Shown here piece after piece: positions 1 through 10,668 of a DNA stretch of 64,000 bases. Every line of letters begins with the position of its first letter. Position 1 is the first letter of the stretch. A program made the position numbers and the translations under genes. The notes beneath the pieces were generated by a model. The model did no database searches. It saw only the letters and a list, made by a program, of their open reading frames with translations, and had not been told where the DNA came from. The stretch spans positions 25,924,296 to 25,988,295 of the forward strand of contig OX031068.1 in the NCBI GenBank assembly GCA_943736015.1, read 5' to 3'. The DNA is from Tridacna crocea (lineage: Eukaryota; Mollusca; Bivalvia; Cardiida; Cardiidae).

Positions 1-495
1 TTTCAAAATACCTGATCGATGAGTACGGTTGGCGCGGGGCAATACTTATTGAAGCTGGCATTATTTTGAATTGTGTTCTTTGTGGTGCCTTATTTAGGCC
101 ATTAGAGGGGCCAAAGAAATCGTCATCTAAAACGGAGAAAAATTCCAACAAATCCCATCTGATCAGAGACGCTATAGAAATGGAGCTGAAGGTGACTGGA
201 AGCAAGCCAGCAGACTCATCGGCGACGGGTTCACCTACTATTATTGTCTCACAACCATCTTCGCCTACGCATGAATCCTCTCAGTTCTTTAGTAATCGAC
301 TAACGGCGCAGGATGCCGAATCCGCGCCTTTTCTGCACAAGAGTGACGGTGCTTTGCATTTGACAAATCGTAAACCACTGCCCATTTCACCTTTGGCATT
401 AGATGCCCCTCCCCGTCCTCCACATTTGCAACGCCTCCTTTCTGAAGACGCCGCCCACCACTCAAGACATCATGGTCGTCATCATCTTACTCCAG
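1..495 (+). CDS. MCT gene 1, exon (partial): TM6 end and central loop
   Basis: The frame starts at base 3 and runs SKYLIDEYGWRGAILIEAG, then NCVLCGALFRPLEGPKK, then a polar loop that ends HHLTP. The donor is CCAG|gttggt at 496, phase 1. The exon continues left of the window. Confidence 0.9.
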
Positions 496-3400
496 GTTGG
501 TTTAACTTTGTGAGATACAGTAGTTGATTTTAGCTAAAGCTACTTATGTAATTTGTATGTAGTTTAATAACGCTACATCCCCAAAATCTCATATAAAAAG
601 ACAGAATCTGCCGAGATTGGCCGAATAATCTTTTCAAAACTTCGACGTTACGTGATATATACCGATCAGTGAGCGAGTCTACGGCTACTAACTCTCATAT
701 TAAGAGACGGAAACTGCCGAGATTGGACGAACAGCCTTTACGAAAACATCGGTGGTTACCGATTAGTTTGGAGCCGTAGACCGTCAACAATGTTTTTTCA
801 TAGCGGCTTGCGCAGCTGTTACTGTGCTTCTGGAGTTTCCTGATTTGACAATGACTATTATATAGAGGATAATCAACTGGTTGTTTTTTATATGAAAAAT
901 ATCTCACGAGGATGCGTTGTTAGGCGTTGAAAAAACGAGTGCACAGCACGAGTTTTTAGCTCACCTGAGCACAACGTGCTCAAGGGGAGCTTTTAGGATC
1001 ACCCGGTGTCCGTCGTGCGTCGTGCGTCGTGCGTCGTCCGTCGTGCGTCGTCCGTCGTGCGTCAGTGCGTCGTGCGTCGTCAACAATTCTTTAAACATCA
1101 ACTCCTCCTAAACCGCTGGGCGGATTTGGACCAAACTTGGCTGGAATGTTCCTTGGGAGGTCCTCTTTAAAAAGTGTTCACAGAATTTGATTCCGTCAAA
1201 AACTCTGGTTGCCATGGCAACGAAATGGAATTTTTTAGCAAATTCTTTAAAAATCTTCTTCTCTGAAACCGCTGGCCAGATTTTAAAATAATTTCACACA
1301 GATGTTCCTTAGGTGACCCTTTTCAAAAAGTGTTCGTGAAATTTTGATCCGTCAAGAATCATGGCTCTGGTGAATGGGGGCTTCTTGCACTGTACAGAAA
1401 TGAAGAAATTCTTAAAAATTCTTCTTCTCTGTAACCGCTGGTCAGATTTTAAAATAATTTCACAGAGATGTTCCTTGGTTGACACTTTTCAAAAATTGTA
1501 CGCGAAATTTTGATCTGTCGAGAAACATGGCTCTGGTGAATGGGGGCTTCTTGCACTATACAGAAATGAAGAAATTCTTAAAAATTCTTCTTCTCAAAAA
1601 CCGCTGGTTAGATTTTGAAATAATTTCACAGACTTGTTCCTTGGGTTACCCTTTTCAAAAATTGTTCGCGAAATTTTGATTGGTCAAGAAACATGGCTCT
1701 GGTGAATGGGGGCTACTTGCACTATATAGAAATGAAGAAATTCTTGAAAATTCTTCTTCTCTGAAATGGCTGGACAGATTTTGAAATAATTTCACAGAGA
1801 TGTTCCTTTGGTGACCCTTTTCTAAAATTGTTCGCAAAATTTTGATTGGCCAAGAAACATGGCTCTAGTGAATGGGGGCTACTTGCACTATATGGAAATG
1901 AAGAAATTCTTGAAAATTCTTCTTCTCTGAAACCTGTCGTCAGATTTTAAAATAATCTGACAGAGATGTTCCTTGGGGGACCCTTTCCAAAAGCTGTACA
2001 TATAATTTTGATCCATCAAGAAACATGGCTCTTGTGAATGGGGGCTACTTTCACTATATGGACATGATGAAATTCTTTAAAATTCTCTTTCTCTGAAACC
2101 CCTGGTCAGATTTCGAAAATATTTCAGAGAGATGTTCCTTGGGTGACCCTTTTCAAAACTTGTTCGTAAATTTTGATCCATCAAGAAACATGGCTCTAAT
2201 GGATGGGGGCTACTTGCTCCTATACAGAAATGAAGAATTCTTAAAAATTCTTCTTTTTGAAACTGATGGTCAGATTTCGAAATGACTTTTACAGGTGACC
2301 TTTTGAAAATTGCTTGGCAAAATTATAAATTTGGTTCCAATGTTTCAATACCTAAAAAAAAAAGACTATGGTCATCTCAAAAATTCAGGTGAGCGATCCA
2401 GGGCCATCTTGGCCCTCTTGTTTTAACGCCTTACGACGCGTCCGAGTGAGATATTTTTCATATCAGAAATAACCAGTTGATTATTCTATTTATTGTATAC
2501 CTTATTAACATCATTATTTGTAATTTTGCGTTTGAAAGTCAAAAGAAATGTAGTCGAAAAAAAAGGAGTTCCCAAATTACGTCAGGAAGTGAAAGTGAAA
2601 GTTGATAACGTCACTAGTGATGATATCAGAATTTATTACACTGGGAAATTCCAGGATTTCACTGCTAGGTATATAATAAACTGTTTTCTGTTCTATTTTC
2701 AGGTGGCATTTATCAAACCGGAAGTCTCCTCAACCTTCACCTTGGTCGATCACATCCGGCGCTTTACATCACGAGTATGTCGTCACTACAAGATTTTATG
2801 CCGGACTCCAAAAAGAGATTATGTTGCTGTGACGTATCACCTGATCTGTATTACTCACTGAAACAGATGTGTGATCTTTCCTTGTTGAAAGATGTCGTCT
2901 TTCTCATGTTTGTGATTTCTAATTTCTTCACTAGTATCGGATTTAACATGCCATTTATATTCCTCACGGACCGCGCCGTGGATGAAGGTATTGACAAGGA
3001 GAGCGCCAAATGGCTCGTTTCCGCAATCGGTATCTCAAACACTGCGGGAAGAGTTCTCTTTGGATTTTTAGCTGATAGAAAAGGAGTTAACAGACTCATG
3101 TTGTACAATACCGCCTTGCTGATTTGTGGCATTGCCACGGCCTTATGTCCTCTTTGTTACAACTATCCATTATTACTTGTTTACGCATGCGTGTTTGGAC
3201 TTTTCATAGGTAAGTTGAATTTTATGAAGATTTGTTCTTTTCGTTTTTAGCTCCACTGGCCGAAGGCCAGCGAGCTATTGTCATGGCGTTGTGTCCGTCG
3301 TGCGTCCGTTCGTCCGTGCGTGCGTCCGTAAACTTTTTCTTTAAAAAACTTCTTTTCAGAAACTACTGACTGGATTTTTACCAAATTTCACAGGAATGTT

Positions 3401-6400
3401 CCTTAGGTGGTCCTCTTTCATATTCCTTCAAATAATTGTGTTCCATGAAGAATTCTGGTTGCCATGGCAACCAAAGTAAAAAAACTTTAAAAATCTTGTC
3501 CTCCCCAACCGCTAATTGCATAGCGTTATTATTTTGCAGGAATGTTCCTTAGGTAGAGGTTTACAGAATTCAAAAAAAAAATGATCCGTCAAAAAACATG
3601 GTTTTTATGGGAGACTCATTTTCCTTTTAAGGTATAACGCAAAGTCAAAGAGAGAAACCTTTATTTCATCAATGTTTAATTTGTCGTTTGCAAATGCTTT
3701 CAGTTTGGTCACATTCCAAATTTTGTTGTTTGGTAAAGGGTTAAAGAGGGTTGCTTTGCATAATCCATCGTCCTTTCCATACAAAACAAGAAAACCTCTG
3801 CACTTTTATTAGTTCTGGTAAAGGTTTGTTGACCTACCGGTGACTAAGTGCAAAGTGGGCAGAAGGGGTGTTAATCCTGGTGACCTAGTTTTCTATATTT
3901 TGATGTTTCCCCAACCAAAATTGTTTGTGATAAGACCCTCTTTAACTATATCCAGATGACAAAATTTTGTAACTGCTCATAATTGAAAGATGTTGCAAAC
4001 AATATAATATAGCTTCAGATTAGTAAAACTTGTATCAAAAAGGGTAGAAATTATTGTGGAAAATTAAGAATATGCTGGTTATCATTATTTTCTTCTTTTC
4101 TCACAATCTTTTTCTTACCTTTTTCTCTTCAGCTGGTAGCTAAAATGCAGGATTGAATGGTAATTGTTAAAAACTTCTCTTCACCGTTACAGAAAAATCA
4201 GGCCTGTGGAACGATACAGGCTCTCAAGCGCCTCTAGTGTTTAAAATGTTTTGTTAAGGTTTTAAAATCTTTTCGAGGCTGTGAAATGACAGCAGGAGAC
4301 TGAAAACATTTTTAGAAGGAGAAAAATGCCCTTGATTAGTTTTTTTTTTCATCGTTTTCCACAATGTGTGTATCCCGTCAAAGAAAAATCGTATCATAGT
4401 AGTCCAATTCAATTGATAGTCTGAAAATATTTTCAGTTGAAACCAGATTATACTTTTAATAAACAATGCCGTGTTTAACGACCCAGAACGTGAGGCCTTA
4501 TGAAAGCATTGTTGAAAAAAGAAAAAGATGCTGGTAACCAGTATTTTCTCCTTATTCCACAATGTTTTCTTTTCTTTAAAAGATTGAAAATATCCCATCA
4601 GCAAAGTTTCATCTGTCGTTTGCAAATCCTTTCAATTGAGCTCGGCCAATATCTCTCCGAGGTTTGGTGATTGTCATTGTGACAGAAGTCAATCCTCTCA
4701 ACGCTAACCATTGTTCCAACGATGGTTAAGTGGGAAAGCAGCCAGTGGCTTGGAGAGGATATTGGGCAGAGTACTGATAAAAGAAAACCTAGAAAAGCAT
4801 GGATAAGTGCACTGGCTACGGCGATATAACCGAAATAAGGTTAAAAGCCGCGTTAACCCATTATCAGACGACACAATCTTGGCTTTGTCCAAATTGAAGC
4901 ATATGCAGAGAACAATATCAGTGATGCAATTTTTCTTTGATAAGCCTTGTCGAAAACATTGTGGGACAAGGAGAAAATGCTGGTTTCCAGCATTTTCTCC
5001 TTGTCCCACAATATTTTCAAAAGGCTCCTTCCCCAGGGTTAAACACCATAATTATATATCAATCAATCATGTCTGTTTTACAGGTGTATATGTATCGTTG
5101 ACGTCAGTAGTACTGGTAGATCTCCTAGGTCTAGAAATGTTGACCAACTCATTCGGCCTTCTGCTAATGTTCCAAGGCATTGCGACTTTGATAGGTCCGC
5201 CAATCGCAGGTAAAATTTGTTTTGTTTGAATGGCGTTTTACGCCGCTTTCAACGTTATTTCAGTCATATCACGGCGACACTTCACATATTCATGTTTCCT
5301 GGATTTCACCAGTACTAATCTAGGCTCCGAGTGAAGTGTCTTGCCCAAGGACACTCTTGGGAAAAAACCCAGTGGAGCCAGTGAGGTTCGAACCCGGGAC
5401 CTCCAGATCACAAGTCCTGCACTTTACCACTGAGCCACACAGGACCCCAGTCGCAGGTAAGAACCCTTTACCGGATGAGAAAGTTTTAGCTCTGTCCAAA
5501 TTGAAAGTATTTGCAGACGACAATTTAAATGTGGCTGAAATGGTACAGCTGTTTATTGATGGGGTACAAAACATGGTGGAAAAAGGAGAAAATAAATGCT
5601 AGTTACCAGCATTTTCTCCTTTTCCAACGATGTTTTCGAAAGGCTTCTTTCCAAATGTCGTCAAAAGTTGTTGTTGTGTGGTAAGGGTTAATGCGGGCAT
5701 ATTGCCATGCATGTCATCTCTAATTATAGATGCATGACAATCTATTTTGTCTGACAACCGATTCACAAGTCATACTAGCCTTTTGACATGCACAAAAGTT
5801 ACCGGTAGCTAAAAGTTTTGGCCCAGATCAGCCTGTGCGGACTATGCATGCTGACCTGGGTCGATACTTTTTGCAGACGCAGGAAGCCCCGTTTTCACAG
5901 AACATTGCCCATTTTTGTTCGTCCTGTCTTTACCAAAATTATTTCATTTTATTTAAATTTGTTCAGAAGAAATGGGCTAATATATAGAGGACATTTGTTT
6001 TTTTCGGTGAAAGATCGAAATTTATTTTATCGAGTGGACACCATCGGTAATATTTTCACGAGTGGCTGTGCCACTCGTGAAAATATTCTCGATGGTGTTC
6101 ACGAGATGAAATGAATTTCAATCTTTCACCGAAAAAAAAAAGCCCAAATATTCCATTTATTTTATGCTTTTAACCCTTTCTGGGAGGAGCTTTATCAAAA
6201 TCCAGTAAAGTTCTTTTCCGTCATTCCCCGTGGCGCACCCCTCCCGTATAGCAACGCATTACAATATTACGTCAAGCGCCAGAAATGCAAGGTAAATGAC
6301 GTCATTTTTCCCATCTGGTTGTCAGGCACGCACAATTAACCTAGGTAACAAGAACATGAAAGTCAGTATTTTCACTAGTGGTACAAGTGTAAGATCGAAA

Positions 6401-6648
6401 ATTATTTTCGCTGCTATTTCTCGATATTCTACCGGAAAGCATGAAATAAATATATATATATTCTAATAATAGGTTGGCTGTATGACGGAACTGGTAGCTA
6501 CGACGTTTCTTTCATTGTTGCCGGAGTTGTGTTGGCTATAAGTGGATTTATATTGTACTTCATTCCATTAGTTCGAAAGTGCCTTCATATTGAAGAGCCG
6601 AAAAGGCCGGAGTCTCCACCACCGGAAGAAAATGGCGTCGTGGCTTAA
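1..6648 (+). CDS. Monocarboxylate transporter family protein (SLC16/MCT-like), 3' part of gene
   Basis: Multi-pass plasma-membrane carrier of the MCT family (major facilitator superfamily). The coding sequence joins 3-495 (open at the left edge), 2703-3209, 5084-5209 and 6473-6648, all phase-1 junctions at GT/AG sites, giving 433 residues and stop TAA at 6646. The first exon begins with the family-typical YGWRGAILIEAG helix and then a hydrophilic central loop rich in Ser and His. Exons 2-4 encode the C-terminal helices (about TM7-12) and a short Pro/Glu tail. In the TM8 region AIGISNTAGR, the Asp of proton-coupled human MCT1 (D302) is Asn, while the Arg four residues later (R306) is kept. This is closer to orphan MCT12/14-type members, so the substrate cannot be assigned. 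The N-terminal half lies left of the window. A paralogue begins 13.6 kb downstream on the same strand. Confidence 0.92.
577..770. repeat. Dimeric repeat, about 105-bp unit
   Basis: CTCATATAAAAAGACAGAATC..GCCGAGATTGGCCG and then CTCATATTAAGAGACGG..GCCGAGATTGGACG form two direct units. The same dimer occurs at 49668-49835. Confidence 0.75.
867..2484. mobile_element. Foldback-type element with 60-bp terminal inverted repeats holding another element
   Basis: The left arm 867-928 (GATAATCAACTGGTTG..AAAATATCTCACGAGG) and right arm 2424-2484 (CGAGTGAGATATTTTTCAT..AACCAGTTGATTATT) are inverted and similar over their whole length. Everything between is the hairpin-headed element at 955-2420. A single arm-like fragment recurs near 22104-22135. 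Confidence 0.75.
955..2420. mobile_element. Hairpin-headed element with internal tandem units
   Basis: It starts with the hairpin AGCTCACCTGAGCACAACG / TGCTCAAGGGGAGCT, then a CGTCGTGCGTCC microsatellite (1009-1078). About seven imperfect units of roughly 180 bp follow (each with ATGTTCCTTGGGTGACCC and AACATGGCTCTGGTGAATG). It ends GGGCCATCTTGGCCCTCTTG. No coding capacity. It recurs at 44683-47038. Confidence 0.85.
2703..3209 (+). CDS. MCT gene 1, exon: loop end and TM7-TM10
   Basis: The acceptor ttttcag ends at 2702 and the donor is ATAG|gtaagt at 3210. It reads GIYQTGSLLNLHLGRSHPAL, a loop motif common in MCTs, then helices around LLKDVVFLMFVISNFF, AIGISNTAGRVLFGF and LMLYNTALLICGIA. Length is 507 nt, phase 1 at both ends. 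Confidence 0.93.
3251..3606. mobile_element. Hairpin-headed element, related layout, truncated
   Basis: Hairpin AGCTCCACTGGCCGAAGG / CCAGCGAGCT at 3251-3280, then CGTCCGTTCGTCCGTGCG, then GGAATGTTCCTTAGGTGG-type units like those at 955-2420. It lies in MCT gene 1 intron 2. Confidence 0.8.
3655..3744 (-). mobile_element. Family A MITE, end fragment
   Basis: Only the TTGTCGTTTGCAAATGCTTT..GGTAAAGGGTTAA end remains. MCT gene 1 intron 2. Confidence 0.8.
4474..4640 (-). mobile_element. Family A MITE, truncated
   Basis: The core GATGCTGGTAACCAGTATTT is present and the outer ends are lost. A SINE fragment follows it. Confidence 0.75.
4643..4852 (+). repeat. SINE fragment, head missing
   Basis: It matches the body of the SINE at 10333 (GGCCAATATCTCTCCGAGG, AGCCAGTGGCTTGGA, GGCGATATAACCGAAATAAG). 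It ends at the TTAA of the next MITE, which probably inserted into its tail. Confidence 0.8.
4853..5042 (+). mobile_element. Family A MITE, internal deletion near the right end
   Basis: 190 bp, core TGTGGGACAAGGAGAAAATG with both arms carrying the ACAAG/CTTGT variant. The right end comes directly after the CCCCAGGG block. It ends 41 bases before the MCT gene 1 TM11 exon acceptor. Confidence 0.88.
5084..5209 (+). CDS. MCT gene 1, exon: TM11 region
   Basis: 126 nt between acceptor tttacag and donor GCAG|gtaaaa, both phase 1. It encodes GVYVSLTSVVLVDLLGLEML and then FQGIATLIGPPIAG. It has the same length and phase as the equivalent exon of MCT gene 2 (26416-26541). The donor belongs to a duplicated splice site created by a SINE; see 5204-5460. 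Confidence 0.93.
5204..5460 (-). repeat. tRNA-derived SINE whose target duplication copied a splice donor
   Basis: On the - strand the head has an A-box-like GTGGCTCAGTGGT and a B-box GGTTCGAACC (about 5391-5440). The tail ends ..TGACTGAAATAACGTTGAAA and GGCGTAAAAC. A perfect 10-bp repeat TCGCAGGTAA flanks the body (5204-5213 and 5451-5460). That repeat contains the exon end and GT donor of the MCT gene 1 TM11 exon, so the insertion hit the splice site and made a second copy of it. Confidence 0.9.
5460..5691 (+). mobile_element. Family A MITE abutting the duplicated splice donor
   Basis: AACCCTTTACCGGATGAG begins at the fourth base of the downstream GTAA donor copy, and its own TTAA is altered there. 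It ends GTGGTAAGGGTTAA. Confidence 0.85.
5990..6150. repeat. Long hairpin element
   Basis: Inverted arms CGGTGAAAGATCGAAATTTA.. and ..TTTCAATCTTTCACCG meet at CACGAGTGGCTGTGCCACTC near 6068. A decayed relative is at 37550-37706. It lies in MCT gene 1 intron 3. Confidence 0.85.
6473..6648 (+). CDS. MCT gene 1, last coding exon: TM12 and C-terminal tail
   Basis: The acceptor aataatag ends at 6472. It reads GWLYDGTGSYDVSFIVAGVV, one more helix, and the tail EEPKRPESPPPEENGVVA, then TAA. No clear AATAAA signal follows within the first 450 bases, so the 3' UTR end is unknown. Confidence 0.92.
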
Positions 6649-6699
6649 GCTTTGAAAAATCAAAACTGACTAATGAGGATATCCCCTAGGAATCTGCAT

Positions 6700-6860
6700 G
6701 AACTCTTCACAAAAAGATAAAATTTTGGACTTTCCTTATCGCAAAGCATTTCCAGACGACATTTTAAGTGTGGCTGAATTGGTGTAAGTTGTTCGTACAA
6801 CTGTAGAAAATTTTGATTACTTGCTGAATACCAGGATTTTCTTCTCAGTTTTCCAGGGTC
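6700..6860 (+). mobile_element. Family A MITE, degenerate
   Basis: AACTCTTCAC, ATTTTGGACTTTCC and ACGACATTTTAAGTGTGGCT are recognisable; the right half is lost. It lies just after the MCT gene 1 stop. Confidence 0.6.
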
Positions 6861-6964
6861 GTTATAACCAAGGACTGTGTGGTAATAGATTGCGTCATTA
6901 CTTTACACTTGTGAACACTTTTTTATGTCGCATTATAAAACTTTCGGCAATTGCGAAAATTGCC

Positions 6965-7130
6965 AAGTGTTTTTGAAAACATTGTTGGAAACGCAGAAAA
7001 TGCTGGAAACATTTCATTTCCCCTCAGTGTATGGACGAAAGAGATAATTATCGATTCATCTAAAGTGTCGGTTACAAATGCTTTGAATTTCGAGGAATCC
7101 AAAATTATCGTGCTTTAACAAAAGAGTTAA
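6965..7130 (-). mobile_element. Family A MITE, degenerate
   Basis: ACATTGTTGGAAACGCAGAA.. and AAAGAGTTAA are recognisable; the palindrome has decayed. Confidence 0.65.
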
Positions 7131-7189
7131 TCCTTAAACTCCAAAATAAATGAAACGAAAAATTTCACTCAATACTAATAAACCAAATG

Positions 7190-7320
7190 TTGGGATTTTA
7201 GAGTTATTTATTTCTAGGGAAAATACCTCCTTATCGGTCAGTATAGATCCAAGATCAGACTGCACGTTCTTTGCAGTCTGATTTTGGTCTACACTGACCG
7301 TATAAGCGCCTTCAGTCGTT
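7190..7320 (+). mobile_element. TTAA MITE family C palindrome, ends unclear
   Basis: GGTCAGTATAGATCCAAGAT and CAGACTGCACG fold against TGCAGTCTGATTTTGGTC..CACTGACC (7237-7300). Confidence 0.75.
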
Positions 7321-7654
7321 CTTCACAGCCTTATGAGTTTAGAAGATAATGAGTTTAATCGGAAGGAGTGAATTAAGTCAGTTCTTTCACGAAAATGTGC
7401 ATTGGTCTTTGATGATATTTGTTTTTGTAAAACTTACGTTTTTTGTTGTATATATTATTTTTAATAGAACTAATGAACAGTAATATAACATTTTAGTATA
7501 CTACTAAATCTGCTGCAATTTTGATTTATACGGGAGTCAACTTAGATGGGAGTATCAAGTCAAATCCGTTACGGAAATGTGAATTGATGTTCGATGATAT
7601 TTGTTTTGGTTAAACTTAAGGTTTATATATGTTTTAATTTATTCTCTGAAATCA

Positions 7655-7881
7655 TTAACCCTTTACCCCATAAGGCATTTCTATGGTATTTAATTGACCC
7701 TAAACAACAGCAAGGATGAAGCCGTTTCTTATGTGTATATGAGACCTTGTGATAGTATAGAAAACATTGTGGCAAAAGGTGAAATTGCTCTTCAGGAGCA
7801 ATTTCACCTTTTGCCACAATGTTTTCCAAAGGCTTCTACAAGCAATGCATAGAGATGAGTATCTATGAAGTAAAGGATTAA
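7655..7881 (+). mobile_element. TTAA MITE, family B, full length
   Basis: It starts TTAACCCTTTACCCCATAAG and ends GAAGTAAAGGATTAA. The core is AAACATTGTGGCAAAAGGTG..GAGCAATTTCACC, nearly perfectly palindromic. 227 bp. Confidence 0.9.
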
Positions 7882-8000
7882 CAGTAATAGTAATGCACAT
7901 TTCAGTATACTAAGTGCTAAAGATCTAGCCTAAAATTGTATTTTGTGGTAAATAGTTATAGGTATTTATCACTGGAAACTGTATTCACCAATCATTATTA

Positions 8001-8771
8001 ACTTGTTTTTTTTTCAAATTCTTGATTCAAAGACTGACCTTTTGATTGGTTGAGACGATCTGTCTCAGCAAATCAGATGGATCGTTTTGAAATATGGAAC
8101 TGTGACAATGTTTAGCATATTTTGATACCACCGTGACTGCTTGATGCTGAAATTTCAGGAGATCGATTTACGGTTTTCATAACGACTCTCGCTAACAAAG
8201 GGACCAGACATTGAATTTAGCATTTCCTTTTTGTTGTAAAGAGATGTGCTGTTTTTAATGCGAAAGTTCATATTTTGTTGCATGTTTATTTTTAAACTTT
8301 ACATTTTTATTCATATTTCAAATATTGTTAAGATTTAATCATTTTTTTTTTGTTATTGCATTTGTCGTAATTCATCATATCGACAGTGTAGTTGTACAAT
8401 ACTTTTGAAAACACTATAGCAAATGGAGAAAGAAAGAGAGAGCTTTCAGCTCATTCGATTGTTGTCATTAATAAGGGTCATTATTATAATTATTTATCGC
8501 AACATCCCCAAGGGAACCAAGGATAAAGACAAAGGAATACAGGTGAAAGGATCAACCTGTTATTTGGTTACCTTCAGTCTTTATTTGGCAATGAAGATAA
8601 TTTGATTTACGGGAATGCCACCCCCATACATAGATGTATTTATTTGTCTTGTACCCTACACTCAGGATGGTCAAAACGTTAGTAGTAAAAATTGCAAGAT
8701 CTGACACCTTTTTTTGGCTTTCTAACAATAGGAATGATGAACCGTGTTTTCATACCCACATAAAACATGCT
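8001..8771. other. Intergenic, nothing recognised
   Basis: AT-rich DNA between MITEs. Only short chance ORFs; no gene signal on either strand. Confidence 0.6.
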
Positions 8772-9000
8772 TTAACCCATTACCACACAATCCCTACTTT
8801 TGACGCCCCTGAGAAAGAAGCCTTTTGAAAACACTGTGGGAAAAGGAGAAAATGCTGGTAACCAGCATTTTCTCCTTTTCCCACAGTGTTTTCTACCCTT
8901 CCCAGAACAAATTTCAATTTTTTAGTCACCTTTATTTTGTCGTCTGCATATGCTTTCAATTTGGATCAGTCTAAAATTTTCTTGTGTGGTAAAGAGTTAA
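8772..9000 (-). mobile_element. Family A MITE, full length, CACTG subtype
   Basis: 229 bp. Both palindrome arms carry the paired change AACACTGTGGG / CCCACAGTGTT. Confidence 0.93.
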
Positions 9001-9571
9001 GGAGTATTCTAGAATTAACCTGACCGTTTTCCATCTATTTGTTCAACTACGTACACTTTTACAAAGATATTTTTCTGTGGAGTTCAACTCCTCCTTCAAC
9101 TTAACTTCAAGTCACTTAGAACTGTTTGCAAAAAAAGTCGTAGATTTCCAGGTTGTCTATCCTAAATCGTTTAGGAAGGATATCCTATTGAACGCAAATG
9201 TACTGACTGACTTTAGAAACGCATCTCTGACATAATCAAAGCGTTGAAAACGCTGGAGAGGTATTGGTCAAGGAAGTAAATGTATGGCATTAATAATTTA
9301 AAAGAAAAAAATATTCAAATATTGGGTTGGAATTCAACTTACTAAGCAAATGAACATTTTTTTTTGCCTGAAGGGAGAGTGTTAATGACAAAGTTAGAAA
9401 GGTCACCATAGACTGAGATTTTATATCTGCACTAGGTGTGAAAACATTAGAGCGAAAGAATCATCAATTTCAAGGAGCAACTTCTCTATCTGTCATGATG
9501 TTATTCGATTCCATATGTTTTTACTACGAGGAAGGAGCAAGCTACACGAATCCCATTATGGTGCCCTATCC

Positions 9572-9785
9572 TTAACTCTTTACCAAACGACAAATTTATA
9601 GACCGGTCCAAATTGAAAGCATTTGAAGACGACAAAATAAATGTGATTGAAAGTCGATTTTGAAAGGTTAGAAAACATTTTGGGAAAGGGAGGAAATGCT
9701 GGTTACCAGTATTTCCTCCTTTTCCCACCATGTTTTCAAAAAGCCTCTGCCTCAGGATCGTCAAAAGCCGTCATTGTGTGGTTAA
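9572..9785 (+). mobile_element. Family A MITE
   Basis: TTAACTCTTTACCAAACGAC .. GGTTAAGG. The core reads GGAGGAAATGCTGGTTACC with the second arm TATTTCCTCC also changed. Confidence 0.9.
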
Positions 9786-9899
9786 GGATTATTTTTTTTG
9801 TACAGTTCATCTGATGGAAGATGTTTTTAATTTTATGCCAGTTATTGATAGTTGTGCTTATTCTCTATATCATTCATGTATTCGTATTATTAATGATAT

Positions 9900-9976
9900 C
9901 GTCCGTTTACTTCAAAAACTTCGTAACTACAGCTTGTAACAAGCTGTAGTTACGAGGTTTAAGAAGTAAACCGACG
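9900..9976. repeat. Hairpin, 33-bp arms
   Basis: GTTTACTTCAAAAACTTCG..ACAGCTTGT and ACAAGCTGTAGTTACGAGG..AGAAGTAAAC fold on themselves with a few mismatches. Confidence 0.8.
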
Positions 9977-9983
9977 AAAAGTT

Positions 9984-10197
9984 TTAACCCTTAGCCAGCT
10001 AGGTAAGCCAAATGAAACTTCCGAGCCTATAATAAAAATCCAAATAATATTATTTTAAAGTAATGGTTGGGCCAGACAGTTATTACCTTAACGGACAGTG
10101 TTGATCCAAGATCAGACTGCACAGAACGTGCAGTCTTATCTTGATCAACACTGTCCGTAAAAAGTCAATGAGTCGCACTTAGCAGCCGAAGGGTTAA
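9984..10197 (+). mobile_element. TTAA MITE, family C, full length
   Basis: TTAACCCTTAGCC at the left, GAAGGGTTAA at the right. The palindrome is CGGACAGTGTTGATC..GATCAGACTGCACAGAACG and its complement (10090-10158). Confidence 0.85.
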
Positions 10198-10322
10198 ATG
10201 AAGTTTTCCGGGTATTTGCAATAGTTCGAAATTTAAACGGATTTTTTTTTTCATTCTTTTTATCCTCAGTCTACCAACGTGATTTCACCAAACAACAAAT
10301 CCAAGCAATTGTCAGAGTAAAG

Positions 10323-10659
10323 GATAACACACTCCGATCCCTTGTAGCTCAGTCTGTAGCGTGCAGGACTTGAGAACAAGGAGTCGTGAATTCGATCCCA
10401 GCCTCGGCCAATTTCTTTCCTAGGATTGATGATAGTCATTGCGACCGCGACAATATTCATTCCTCTCTCAACGCTGACCAATGCCTCGACGATGGTTATG
10501 TGGGAAAGCAGTCAGTGGCTTGGAAAGAATATTGTGCGGAGTGCTGGTATAAGAAACTTCAGGAAAGCATGGATATGTGCACTGGCCGCCGCGATATAAC
10601 TGAAATAATGTTGAAAATGGCGTTAAACACCTTATAATCCATCAATCGAGATAACACAC
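10323..10659 (+). repeat. tRNA-derived SINE, full length, with target duplication
   Basis: The A-box-like TAGCTCAGTCTGTAG is at 10345 and the B-box-like AATTCGATCCC near 10388. The tail reads GATATAACTGAAATAATG and then GGCGTTAAAC. The perfect repeat GATAACACAC flanks it at 10323-10332 and 10650-10659, leaving a 317-bp body. Confidence 0.9.
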
Positions 10660-10668
10660 ACCTCTTGG

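Noticed and set aside
1479..1679. Frames reading LLLKNRWLDFEII and similar
   Set aside because: They come from the 180-bp units of the hairpin-headed element and recur out of phase in other units.
4807..5083. In-frame N-terminal extension of the MCT gene 1 TM11 exon
   Set aside because: It is SINE plus MITE sequence, and a good acceptor lies at 5083. Kept only as a finding about open frames.
5376..5450. Possible tRNA gene on the - strand
   Set aside because: A- and B-box-like motifs are present, but they belong to a SINE with target duplications and a SINE tail. Same for 10333, 21063, 40350, 62600 and 62980.
9501..9764. Many open frames of 60-120 codons containing KEKMLVTSIFSFSHNVF or GENAGYQHFLLFPQCF
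   Set aside because: They are translations of the family A palindrome and its flanks, repeated dozens of times in both orientations with random ends. No splice or conservation support.
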